This document shows positions 24,000 to 32,599 of a stretch of 64,000 bases of DNA, in pieces (the first letter of the stretch is position 1; each line of letters starts with the position of its first letter). The notes beneath the pieces are model-generated. The model did no database searches and had not been told where the DNA came from. It worked only from the letters and a program-made list of their open reading frames with translations. This DNA is from Pedobacter sp. BS3 (lineage in GTDB: Bacteria > Bacteroidota > Bacteroidia > Sphingobacteriales > Sphingobacteriaceae): positions 186,001 to 250,000 of the forward strand of contig NZ_VTRT01000006.1 of NCBI RefSeq assembly GCF_008274585.1. The letters run 5' to 3'. Made by a program: the position numbers and the translations under genes.

Positions 24000-24364
24000 T
24001 ATCCTGCTACCTCCTCAGTTTTTGTTTTTTTCTGGTTGAAAGCGCCGCTGCGTTTTTTCTCATTGTACGCAATGGCATGCTTGTCTAAAGCAATAGTCAG
24101 AAAACGCATTACACGCTCATCACGCTTGTATTCAACCTCCAGTTTACCAATTAATTCACCCGGAGCCTTGAATTCTGTTAGGTGATAATACCCTGTAGTT
24201 TTTTTCTGAATAGGGTACGCTAATTTTTTCAAACCCCAATTATCCTCATGGATAATTTCGGCTCCGTTATCGGTTAAAATTTTGCTGAATTTGGCAATGG
24301 CCTCTTTCGCAGAATCTTCTGATAACAACGGGGTAAGAACTACTACTGTTTCGTACTGTTGCAT
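23999..24364 (-). CDS. rpsF: 30S ribosomal protein S6
   Basis: The 121-residue protein begins MQQYETVVVLTPLLSEDSAK and has KLAYPIQKKTTGYYHLTEF (~47-65) and the conserved DERVMRFL near residue 81, all typical of S6. A basic tail of about 20 residues (KKRSGAFNQKKTKTEEVAG) follows. It heads the operon rpsF-rpsR-rplI and is driven by the strong promoter at 24410-24440. Confidence 0.98.
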   Translation of the reverse strand: MQQYETVVVLTPLLSEDSAKEAIAKFSKILTDNGAEIIHEDNWGLKKLAYPIQKKTTGYYHLTEFKAPGELIGKLEVEYKRDERVMRFLTIALDKHAIAYNEKKRSGAFNQKKTKTEEVAG

Positions 24365-24409
24365 TTATTACTTGATTTTTAATACATTATCCCGCACTAA
24401 ACGGGGACG

Positions 24410-24440
24410 CAAATGTAGGAACTTTTTTATAAAATTCAAA
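24410..24440 (-). promoter_or_regulatory. Promoter of rpsF-rpsR-rplI
   Basis: On the minus strand TTTG (24440-24437) is followed after 19 nt by TACATTTG (24417-24410), an exact match to the Bacteroidota -33/-7 consensus. Transcription would start near 24404, about 40 nt before the rpsF ATG. Confidence 0.75.
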
Positions 24441-24945
24441 CCGGTTTATCAGAAAAGCAAAGGCTGGGAGGCTTCGGCCGCTGTAGTCCCACTTTTCGCT
24501 CATACGCCTGCAAGCATTAGCCACAGGCCGGTATCCGCTGCAATTGGGTTTAGCTGGCAGAGGCAGGTGCTACAACAATTAATAGGAGATGTCTAAAAAG
24601 CTCCGATAGGGCGAAGCTCCTGCTTCGTCCGGCTACTTTAAAGCCTCTGGCTTTTGTGCCGGTACTTCTCAGGCACACGCCACAGACGTGCGCCAGCGAG
24701 GGACCAGCGAGAGTTACCTGCGTTAGCAACACTTCCAGAAACACGCCTGAGTTTTAAACTCTTTTTTATTAAACAATCCGTAGTTCTCCAAACCTTATTG
24801 CCCAGCGCACAAACTACGGTCAGTTGGCATCATCAGCAATTATAGTCTTTGGTGTTATAAACGCCATATAATGAGACACTCGTTATGAACGATCCCCAGC
24901 CAAATTGTAAGCAGATATCCGTTTAAAGTTAATTTCAATAAGCAC
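24441..24945. other. Gene-free interval with repeat words
   Basis: No protein-like frame is supported in this stretch. It includes a third copy of the GTCTAAAAAGCT arm (24591-24602) followed by short inverted words such as GCGAAGCTCCTGCTTCG (24612-24628), and GCACACGCC / GCGCCAGCGAG words near 24670-24700. It appears to be decayed intergenic repeat sequence. Confidence 0.4.
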
Positions 24946-24981
24946 AAAAAATCCGGAAGCTGATCAGCTTCCGGATTTTTT
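24946..24981. terminator. Terminator downstream of pdhC
   Basis: A perfect palindrome of 36 bp centres on TGATCA (24961-24966), with arms AAAAATCCGGAAGC and GCTTCCGGATTTTT. Runs of A and T on either side make it functional in both directions. It follows the minus-strand E2 gene, which ends at 25008. Confidence 0.9.
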
Positions 24982-25007
24982 ATTTATCCTCTAATAAGAA
25001 AGATTTT

Positions 25008-26687
25008 TTATGCTAATAACCGGATGGGCTCTTCTAACAACTGTTTTAAGGTTTGTAAGAAAGCAGCACCGGTTGCGCCGTCTACTACACGGTGGTCGCA
25101 GCCTAAGGTCAGCTTCATGATATTGCCAGGTACTACAGCACCATTTTTAACTACCGGTACAGCCTGGATGGCTCCTACAGATAAAATGGCTCCGTCCGGC
25201 GAGTTAATGATCGATGTAAACTCATCAATACCGAACATGCCTAAGTTAGATACGGTGAACGTTGAGCCTTCCCAATCTGACGGTTGTAGTTTCTTGGCTT
25301 TTGCTTTCGCACCGAAATCTTTCACTTCGGCAGAGATATGTGATAAGGATTTACCGTCTGCAAAACGAACTACAGGAACCAGCAAGCCGTCTTCAACAGC
25401 CATGGCCACGCCAATGTTGGTATGCTCGTTAAAGCGGATCTTATCACCTTCCCACGAAGAATTAACGGCCGGGTGTTTCTTTAAGGCTACGGCTACTGCT
25501 TTAATTACAATATCATTGAAAGATACTTTTACCGGAGCCACGTCATTGATCCGTGTGCGGGCAGCTATAGCGTTATCCATATCTACACTAATGGTCAGGT
25601 AGAAATGAGGGGCGGTAAACAGGCTTTCTGATAAGCGCTTGGCAATAACCTTACGCATTTGCGAAACAGGCTTTTCGGTGTATTTTTCTTCGCCAACGTA
25701 TTGCGGAATAGTAACAGCCTGTGCACCGGCAGAAGCAGCGGCTTTCGGGGCGGCTTCTGCAATTTGTTGTGTTGAAGGTGTAAAGCCTTCGATATCTTTT
25801 TTAACAATACGGCCGCCTTCTGCCGAACCTTTTACCTGGCTCAGGTCAATGCCTTTATCTTTAGCTATTTTACGTGCCAAAGGCGAGGCTTTTACGCGTG
25901 AATCATCTGCTGATGATGAAGTGCTGGCCGCTTGTTCCTCTGGTTTTTCAGGTGTAACCGTTTCGGGTTTAGAAGATTCAGCAGCCTTGCTTTCTCCTCC
26001 TTTAGGTGCAGCAGATTGCTTTAAAAGCGGTGTAATATCGGTGCCTTCTTTACCAACAATGGCAATAATATCGTTTACCTTGGCGGCTTGTCCTTTTTCA
26101 ACGCCAATATATAACAGTGTACCTTCGGCGTAAGCGGTAACTTCCATGGTGGCTTTGTCGGTTTCAACCTCAGCCAGAACATCATCGCTTTTCACCGTAT
26201 CACCCACTTTTTTATTCCATTCGGCAATAACGCCTTCGGTCATAGTATCGCTTAATAAAGGCATCCGGATAACGGTTGCTCCCAGCGATTCGGGCGTAAC
26301 GGTTTCGCCTTTCGATTCCTCCGCAGCAGGTTTTTCTTCCGGTTGTTTTTCTTCCTTAGTGCCAGATTCAGATTCGGGCTGGGCTGGTTTTTCCTCTTTT
26401 TTAGGGCTTTCGCCGCCGGCTGCATCCAGGGCAGCTTTATAATCTTCGCCTTCTTCGCCTAACACGGCTATCACAGCATCTACCGGAACGGCATCGCCTT
26501 CCTGTGCACCAATATATAATAAGGTACCTTCCTGGAAAGATTCGAAATCCATGGTAGCCTTATCGGTTTCTATTTCGGCAACCAAATCGCCTGAACTTAC
26601 TTTATCTCCAACTTTTTTGTGCCATTTGGCGATCACCCCTTCGGTCATGGTATCGCTCATTTTGGGCATGCGGACTACTTCTGCCAT
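25008..26687 (-). CDS. pdhC: Pyruvate dehydrogenase E2, dihydrolipoamide acetyltransferase
   Basis: E2 forms the core of the pyruvate dehydrogenase complex and moves the acetyl group to CoA. The 559-residue protein has two lipoyl domains with the lipoylated lysine in ETDKATM at about K43 and K178, linkers rich in Glu/Pro/Ala/Lys (~85-130 and ~225-265), an E1/E3-binding domain (VKASPLARKIAKDKGIDL, ~265-300), and the catalytic domain ending with DHRVVDGATGAAF (His ~532, Asp ~536). The PDH/acetyl assignment over other 2-oxo acid complexes rests on the neighbouring E1-alpha. A terminator follows at 24946. Confidence 0.95.
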   Translation of the reverse strand: MAEVVRMPKMSDTMTEGVIAKWHKKVGDKVSSGDLVAEIETDKATMDFESFQEGTLLYIGAQEGDAVPVDAVIAVLGEEGEDYKAALDAAGGESPKKEEKPAQPESESGTKEEKQPEEKPAAEESKGETVTPESLGATVIRMPLLSDTMTEGVIAEWNKKVGDTVKSDDVLAEVETDKATMEVTAYAEGTLLYIGVEKGQAAKVNDIIAIVGKEGTDITPLLKQSAAPKGGESKAAESSKPETVTPEKPEEQAASTSSSADDSRVKASPLARKIAKDKGIDLSQVKGSAEGGRIVKKDIEGFTPSTQQIAEAAPKAAASAGAQAVTIPQYVGEEKYTEKPVSQMRKVIAKRLSESLFTAPHFYLTISVDMDNAIAARTRINDVAPVKVSFNDIVIKAVAVALKKHPAVNSSWEGDKIRFNEHTNIGVAMAVEDGLLVPVVRFADGKSLSHISAEVKDFGAKAKAKKLQPSDWEGSTFTVSNLGMFGIDEFTSIINSPDGAILSVGAIQAVPVVKNGAVVPGNIMKLTLGCDHRVVDGATGAAFLQTLKQLLEEPIRLLA

Positions 26688-26911
26688 GTTGTTCTATAGA
26701 TTTGCGTTTATATCAGTGTCAAAGTAAAAATTATTTTCAATGAGCTCGCTAAAGCTCGGTTCAAAAGTAAAAACCCTGCCAACTGGCGGGCTCATTGATA
26801 CCTTATAAAACAATAAAAAAATATCAATAATTCAAAATATCAAAATAAAGCATCGTAATCGGCTCAATACTGGCAATATAGAACAGATACGCTTTTTATA
26901 TTAAATTTATC

Positions 26912-27907
26912 TTAGCTGCGGATAAAAGGATAATCTGCATCTACGTATACATCCTCATATAATTCATGCGATTCCGGGAACGGAGATTCTTCGGCAAATT
27001 TTACCGCATCATCAACAATATCCTTTACTTTTTGCCCTATTTCTTCGATCCAGGCTTCATCAGCATATTTTTTCTCCAGAATGGTATGTTTCACCAGTTC
27101 GATCGGGTCTTTGGCTTTATAGGATTCCAGCTCTTCTTTGGTACGGTATTTCGCCGGGTCTGACATCGAGTGCCCTTTATAGCGATAGGTACGTATCTCA
27201 AGGAAAGTTGGCCCTTCGCCGTTACGTGCCCGCTGAATGGCTTCATCCATTGCTGTATGCACCTCTGCCGGATCCATTCCGTTAACCGGAGCACAAGGCA
27301 TATCGAATCCTAAACCGATTTTATAGATATCAACCATGTTGGTGGTACGTGCCACCGATGTTCCCATGGCATAACCGTTATTTTCGCAAACAAAAATCAC
27401 CGGTAATTTCCAAAGCATGGCCATATTGAATGTTTCATTCAGCGCACCCTGCCGTACAGCGCCATCGCCCATGTAGCAAATATTTACGTGGTCGGTTCCT
27501 TTATATTTTTCGGCAAAGGCTATACCAGCACCTAAGGGTATCTGACCGCCTACAATGGCATGGCCGCCATAAAAATGATGCTCTTTGCTGAACATGTGCA
27601 TAGAACCACCTTTACCTTTTGAACAGCCGGTAACTTTACCGTATAGCTCTGCCATTACTTTTTTAGGCTCTAAACCCAGTGCTATGGCATGTGCGTGGTC
27701 ACGATAGGTAGTAATCATAGAGTCGCCTTTTTTCATCGCTGAAATGGCGCCGGCTACTACGGCTTCCTGACCTATATATAAATGGCAGAATCCACGGATC
27801 TTTTGCTGACCATACAGCTGGCCGGCTTTTTCCTCAAATTTGCGCATTAGCAGCATAGACTCATACCACTGTAAATAGGTGTCTTTAGTAATTTCTACTG
27901 AACTCAT
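26912..27907 (-). CDS. pdhA: Pyruvate dehydrogenase E1 component subunit alpha
   Basis: The 331-residue protein is the alpha subunit of thiamine-diphosphate-dependent E1, which decarboxylates pyruvate and transfers the acetyl unit to lipoyl-E2. It has GFCHLYIGQEAVVAGA (~35-50), MITTYRDHAHAIALG, the TPP-binding segment GDGAVRQGALNETFNMA ending in ENNGYAMGTS, and the phosphoregulation-like loop RYKGHSMSDPAKYRT. It precedes the E2 gene on the same strand with a 224-nt gap. The E1-beta gene is not in the window. A -7 box TAGATTTG lies at 27931-27938 on the minus strand. Confidence 0.95.
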   Translation of the reverse strand: MSSVEITKDTYLQWYESMLLMRKFEEKAGQLYGQQKIRGFCHLYIGQEAVVAGAISAMKKGDSMITTYRDHAHAIALGLEPKKVMAELYGKVTGCSKGKGGSMHMFSKEHHFYGGHAIVGGQIPLGAGIAFAEKYKGTDHVNICYMGDGAVRQGALNETFNMAMLWKLPVIFVCENNGYAMGTSVARTTNMVDIYKIGLGFDMPCAPVNGMDPAEVHTAMDEAIQRARNGEGPTFLEIRTYRYKGHSMSDPAKYRTKEELESYKAKDPIELVKHTILEKKYADEAWIEEIGQKVKDIVDDAVKFAEESPFPESHELYEDVYVDADYPFIRS

Positions 27908-28144
27908 TCGATATACTTATTTTGGGAAGGCAAATCTAATCATAGATTACTAAAAAAAAGAAAATCAAAATGTTTTGTTGCTTACAGATAACATCTTTAC
28001 GAAAAGAACGTTGTTGAAAAAACAATAATTTGGGGTTGTATAGCTCAACTATTTATTTTACGTTTGTAACGTTTTTGTTGAGCATGATGAGTGATGAGGC
28101 GTTTATAGTCTTGTTGTTTAACTATTAAACGAGTTTAAAAAAGA

Positions 28145-28705
28145 ATGGGGAAAAAACTAATTGTAGCATTACTGCTTGTATGCACTTTTGTGTCTGCCCA
28201 GGCGCAAACAACACCGGCAAAAGGTTCAAAAACCGAGGTTCAGGATCCGGATAATTTAGCAAAAGATTATTTTTCACAGATTATGGGTGTAGCTATTTCG
28301 GCAACATCTAATCTAAAATTATACCAGTTTATTTACGACTGGATCGGTACGCCATACCGTCTTGGTGGCGATACCAAACGCGGTATAGATTGTTCGGGTT
28401 TTGCCTACCAACTGTATGATAAAGTGTTCAATACGGTTATCGGTAATAATTCCCGCAACATTTTCAGCATGGTAAACCCGATTGATAAGGACGAGCTGAA
28501 AGAAGGCGACCTGGTTTTCTTTAAGATCAAAAGCCGGTCGATATCGCATATCGGTGTTTATATCGGCGACAATAAGTTTGCTCATGCATCCAGCAGCCGG
28601 GGGGTTATGATCAGTAACCTGGACGAGCCTTACTGGAAACGCTATTACTATAAAGGCGGTCGTTTAATAGAATCGCTACGCGAAAAGCTAAATACCGAGA
28701 ATTAA
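28145..28705 (+). CDS. NlpC/P60 family cell-wall hydrolase
   Basis: The 186-residue protein has a signal peptide (MGKKLIVALLLVCTFVSAQA) and an NlpC/P60 papain-like domain. Cys83 lies in RGIDCSGFAYQLYD, the first catalytic His is His135 in SRSISHIGVYIGD, and a third polar residue follows in KFAHASSSRGV. Enzymes of this type cut the gamma-D-Glu-diaminopimelate bond of peptidoglycan stem peptides in the periplasm. No other domain is present. The gene is monocistronic, with a terminator at 28741. Confidence 0.93.
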   Translation: MGKKLIVALLLVCTFVSAQAQTTPAKGSKTEVQDPDNLAKDYFSQIMGVAISATSNLKLYQFIYDWIGTPYRLGGDTKRGIDCSGFAYQLYDKVFNTVIGNNSRNIFSMVNPIDKDELKEGDLVFFKIKSRSISHIGVYIGDNKFAHASSSRGVMISNLDEPYWKRYYYKGGRLIESLREKLNTEN

Positions 28706-28740
28706 TATTATCTCCAAGCCTAAATAACAACAAACACAGA

Positions 28741-28768
28741 AAAGCCATCTCAAAGGATGGCTTTTTTT
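28741..28768 (+). terminator. Terminator after NlpC/P60 gene
   Basis: AAAGCCATC (28741-28749) pairs with GATGGCTTT (28756-28764) around a six-base loop and is followed by a T-run. It also separates the gene from the convergent YeiH-family gene. Confidence 0.9.
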
Positions 28769-28798
28769 ATTGCATAAGTAAAAGATTGGAAAATAATA

Positions 28799-30058
28799 TT
28801 ACCCGAACAAAATATAAGCAATAATGAGAGTGATAAAAATGTTAAAGGTTTGAGCGATGAGGAATGCATAAACCGGTTTCCTGTTCTGTACGCCAACTAA
28901 ATCCCTGAAATTAGTTTCCAGGCCAATGCTGGTAAAGGCCAGCGCAAACCATAATCCCTGTAAACTCTTAATTGGATTTTTAACGCCGGCAGTAAGCTCT
29001 GGAGACAGGAGAAAGGAAAATATAAGCGATGCGGCAATAAAACCGATAACAAACTTAGGGAACCGTTCCCAGATCACTTTTAACGTAGGGTTCGTTTCTT
29101 TATCCTGTCCGGCAGGATTCTTCGTGTAAGTCCAGTAAACAGAAATGGCAAAGGCGGCTATTCCCAGGAGCACGTTTTGTGAGAATTTTACAATGGTGCT
29201 GTACTTTAGTGCAATATCTCCAACCAGGCTTCCCGAGGCTACCACGGCACCGGTAGTATCAATAGTTCCGCCCAGCCAGGCGCCGGTAACCTCCTGCTTA
29301 AAACCGAAATAGCTGGCGATATAGGGCATAAAAACCATCATAGGAACAGCCGTAATTAATACCAACGAGATAACCAGCGAAAGTTTTTTAGAATCGCCTT
29401 TAATGGCCCCGGAGGTAGCAATGGCTGCAGAAACACCGCAAATGGATACGGCGCTTGAAAGCATCATGGAAAGTTCGCTATCTACTTTTAGCTTTTTGCA
29501 CACCCAGAAAGAGAAATACCATACGGATAAAACCACCACCAGTGCCTGGATCAATCCCAGGGAACCCGCCTTTAGAATATCTGAGAAAATAACGCTTGTT
29601 CCCAGTAAAACCAAACCGATCTTTACAAAGAATTCTGAAGCCAATGATTGCCTGAGCCAGGCAGGTAGTTTGAATAAATTACCGATAAGCAAACCAATGG
29701 CCAGGCTGAAAATAACAGCTTCAAGATTGAGCACCTTTAAACGTCCGTTGCCCGAAATAATCAGGGCCAATACCGTTAGCAGGTATATTACCGGAAAACC
29801 TTTCGCTGTATTTTTTACGGAGCCGCCGGTAATAAATGTGCCTAACAAGGCAATGATGAATACATAAATAAATTGCAGGGCAATCTTTAGCAGGTTTTCT
29901 GCACCTAATACTGAGCCGGTAAGTTCAGACAGATAAGTCCAGTCATAAATTGGCGATGCCAGTATTATACCTCCTAATGAGAGAATAATAGCCAGAAAAC
30001 CGAGCACAACTACGGCCCAGTCTTCGGGCAGGATTACTTTCTTTTGTAAAGCTATCAT
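28799..30058 (-). CDS. YeiH/UPF0324 family putative sulfate exporter
   Basis: The 419-residue protein has about eleven hydrophobic segments and the hallmarks of the UPF0324 (YeiH) family: LNLEAVIFSLAIGLLIGN, the inter-helix FVKIGLVLLGTSVIFSD, SAVSICGVSAAIATSGAIKG and GAWLGGTIDTTGAVVASG. Members are annotated as putative sulfate or anion exporters with weak experimental support. No sulfur gene is adjacent. It lies convergent to the NlpC/P60 gene and next to the end of the SusCD operon, but is separated from it by 179 nt. Confidence 0.88.
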   Translation of the reverse strand: MIALQKKVILPEDWAVVVLGFLAIILSLGGIILASPIYDWTYLSELTGSVLGAENLLKIALQFIYVFIIALLGTFITGGSVKNTAKGFPVIYLLTVLALIISGNGRLKVLNLEAVIFSLAIGLLIGNLFKLPAWLRQSLASEFFVKIGLVLLGTSVIFSDILKAGSLGLIQALVVVLSVWYFSFWVCKKLKVDSELSMMLSSAVSICGVSAAIATSGAIKGDSKKLSLVISLVLITAVPMMVFMPYIASYFGFKQEVTGAWLGGTIDTTGAVVASGSLVGDIALKYSTIVKFSQNVLLGIAAFAISVYWTYTKNPAGQDKETNPTLKVIWERFPKFVIGFIAASLIFSFLLSPELTAGVKNPIKSLQGLWFALAFTSIGLETNFRDLVGVQNRKPVYAFLIAQTFNIFITLIIAYILFG

Positions 30059-30237
30059 AGTAAAAATTTATTATTGTTTAATTAGTAATAACTGTAATTC
30101 GGTGGAATGAAAAACCGAAAGCGCAATAATTCTTTCTTCATACAAGGAATTGTTTTTCTCTTGTGCGATTTCAATTCTGTGTGTGTGAATCATGCGTTAT
30201 ATCTTCATATCTGCTGTTATTATTTCATCACCCTGAA

Positions 30238-31671
30238 CTATTCTATATTAAATATATCTTTCAGCGCCGTTTTTGCAGCATGATAACCACACATACCATG
30301 TACTCCTCCGCCCGGTGGAGTTGATGATGAACAAATATACAGGCCCTTGGTCGACGTACGATACGGCGAACTGCGCAAGGCTGGGCGGGTAAACAACTGG
30401 GCAAGGTCAATGATACCACCATTAATATCGCCACCAATGTAGTTTGGGTTATACTGCTCTAATTCCCGGGTGTTCATGGTGTGCCGGGCCAATATCCTTT
30501 CTTTAAAGCCAGGGGCGAAACGTTCTACCTGATTTTCTATTTCGGCGGTCATATTCCTTACCGAACCATTTGGTACATGGCAGTAAGCCCATGCTACGTG
30601 TTTACCTTGTGGCGCACGGGTGTGGTCGAATAAACTTTGCTGTGCCAGCAGCACAAAAGGCTTTTCTACATAATTGCCTTTGGCACTTTGTTGTTCAGAC
30701 CATGCTATTTCTTTTAATGTACCACCCAAATGTACGGTACCCGCAAGCCTGGCATTTTCGTCTTTAAATGGCACCTGACCATCTAATGCCCAATCTACCT
30801 TGTAAACCCCCATACCATAACGGTATTTCTCTAACTGCCACCGATAGATATTTGAAAACCGGTGTCCGGCAATTTTGAGCAATTGTTGCGGGCCAATATC
30901 AAAGAGTAGGGTTCTGCTGGACGGCAACTGAGACAAAGAGCTGATAAAGGTTCCCGTTTGCACCGTTCCGCCTATCTTCTTAAAATAAGCTACCAAAGCA
31001 TGGGCAATACTTTTAGAACCACCTACAGGAATGGGCCAGCCTTTAAGATGAGCTGCTGCTATAAGTACCAATCCAATGGCCGAGGTGCTGAGGTTTGTTA
31101 ATGGTTGTATGGCGTGTGCCGCCATACCGGCCCACAACCCTTTCGCTTTCTCGCTTTTAAATGTCCTGGCTAAAAATGTGGCTGAGGTGATGGCTTTTAA
31201 GCCAAATTTTGTCATAGCTATGGGATGTTTTGGAAAATGGAGCGGAGCTAAAACATCATTGGCAATTTTTGGCCAACCGGCCACAATTGGCGCTATCAGA
31301 TCCAGGTAGTTCTCCTTATCTGTTTCCAGGGCCTGGGCCGTCTGTGTCAAACTATGGGTAAGGTATGCCGCTTGGCCATTATCAAACGGATGTGCCGCCG
31401 CATGGATAGGAAAAACATATTGCAAACCGTGTTCCTGCAAAGGTAACGTTTGGAAGAATGGAGAGGCTATGGCCAACGGATGTATGGCCGAGCATATATC
31501 AGATACGTAGCCGGGCAAGGTAAGCTCTGCCGACCTTAAACCTCCTCCTATTTCTTCTTTGCCCTCAATAAGTAAAACAGACAGGCCCTGCTGTTGTATA
31601 GCAATGGCTGCCGCCAGTCCATTCGGCCCTGAGCCAATTACAATGGCATCGTATGTTGTGGTGCTGCCCAA
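30238..31671 (-). CDS. FAD-dependent oxidoreductase of phytoene-desaturase type
   Basis: The 477-residue protein has the N-terminal dinucleotide-binding motif AIVIGSGPNGLAAAIAIQ with LLIEGKEEIGGGLRS. Its C-terminal FAD-contact segment is LYICSSSTPPGGGVHGMCGYHAA, as in the phytoene dehydrogenase/CrtI-like group. The substrate is unknown; no carotenoid gene is nearby. It is the last gene of the susC-led operon, 2 nt after the SDR gene. That position implies a role in processing what the operon imports or in modifying a membrane component, which is inference. CrtI-type saturase or amine oxidase activity remain options. Confidence 0.85.
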   Translation of the reverse strand: MGSTTTYDAIVIGSGPNGLAAAIAIQQQGLSVLLIEGKEEIGGGLRSAELTLPGYVSDICSAIHPLAIASPFFQTLPLQEHGLQYVFPIHAAAHPFDNGQAAYLTHSLTQTAQALETDKENYLDLIAPIVAGWPKIANDVLAPLHFPKHPIAMTKFGLKAITSATFLARTFKSEKAKGLWAGMAAHAIQPLTNLSTSAIGLVLIAAAHLKGWPIPVGGSKSIAHALVAYFKKIGGTVQTGTFISSLSQLPSSRTLLFDIGPQQLLKIAGHRFSNIYRWQLEKYRYGMGVYKVDWALDGQVPFKDENARLAGTVHLGGTLKEIAWSEQQSAKGNYVEKPFVLLAQQSLFDHTRAPQGKHVAWAYCHVPNGSVRNMTAEIENQVERFAPGFKERILARHTMNTRELEQYNPNYIGGDINGGIIDLAQLFTRPALRSSPYRTSTKGLYICSSSTPPGGGVHGMCGYHAAKTALKDIFNIE

Positions 31672-31673
31672 CT

Positions 31674-32582
31674 TTATTGCTTTAATAAGTTATTTAACGC
31701 CTTGTCAAGGTATGGAAATGCAAAAGTATATCCTGCTTGCTTTAGTACAGTGGAAATTACCCTTCTCCCCGACAGTATCAATACAGGCTCAGTACCGATT
31801 AGCCAGCCGCCCAATATTGTAAAAATTGCAGGATTGGGAATACCGAAAGGAAAATTGATGGCCTGCCTGATGCTTTTCATAAATATTTTATTTTCAACAG
31901 GCTGTGGGCTGGCAGCATTTATTACTCCATTTATGCTACCGTCGTTAATTATCCAGCTAACCAGCGCTGCAAAATCTGTTTCATGTATCCAGGTAATGTA
32001 TTGCCTGCCACTACCTATTTTCCCTCCGAAACCAAATTTAGCCAGATTTAAAAATGGCTTTAATATTCCCTTGTCTTTTTGTAGTACAAGACCAATTCTT
32101 AACAAGACCTTTCTTGTTTCCGGGTTTGAATAAGTGTGGAATGCTTTTTCCCACTGTTTGCAAACTTCTGCCGAAAAATCATCGCCAAAGGATGCCTGTT
32201 CATCTAACAATGTATCACCACGGTTGCCATATATGGCCGCCGAACCTGCATTTATCCATACCTTTGGCGGGTTTTGCAATTCACTTATGGCCTTTCCTAT
32301 GGCCAGGGTACTATTTACCCGCGATGTAATGATAGCGTTTTTATTGGCTTTGGTGTACCTGCAATTTACCGATTTTCCTGTTAGGTTAATAATAGCAGTG
32401 GCATTAACAAGCTCATTCACCCAATCTCCTGTGGTAATACCGTCCCAGTAAATATATCTAACGTTCCCCCGGGCATCCGGTGGCTTTCGGCTTAGTATAA
32501 CCAGTTCATAGGTTGATAAATAAGCCGTTAAGCACTGGCCTAAAGCGCCTGTTCCGCCTGCTATTATTATTTTACCTTCCAT
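31674..32582 (-). CDS. TIGR01777-family epimerase/SDR protein
   Basis: The 302-residue protein begins IIIAGGTGALGQCL (NAD(P)-binding glycine motif). Family features of SDR39U1/TIGR01777 are present: the segment IYWDG, NLTGKSVNCRYT, NAGSAAIYGNRGD, CKQWEKAF and WIHETDFAALVSWI. The last domain resembles DUF1731 (LLSGRRV-like LILSGRRVISTVLKQAGYTF). Catalytic role is unknown for the family. It lies between DoxX-like gene C and the FAD oxidoreductase in the SusCD operon, so it may modify the same substrate. Confidence 0.9.
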   Translation of the reverse strand: MEGKIIIAGGTGALGQCLTAYLSTYELVILSRKPPDARGNVRYIYWDGITTGDWVNELVNATAIINLTGKSVNCRYTKANKNAIITSRVNSTLAIGKAISELQNPPKVWINAGSAAIYGNRGDTLLDEQASFGDDFSAEVCKQWEKAFHTYSNPETRKVLLRIGLVLQKDKGILKPFLNLAKFGFGGKIGSGRQYITWIHETDFAALVSWIINDGSINGVINAASPQPVENKIFMKSIRQAINFPFGIPNPAIFTILGGWLIGTEPVLILSGRRVISTVLKQAGYTFAFPYLDKALNNLLKQ

Positions 32583-32599
32583 AATTGTTTACTATTGTT

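Noticed and set aside
24282-24845. ORFs antisense to rpsF and in the following spacer
   Set aside because: They are shadows of rpsF or cross repeat words; composition is not protein-like.
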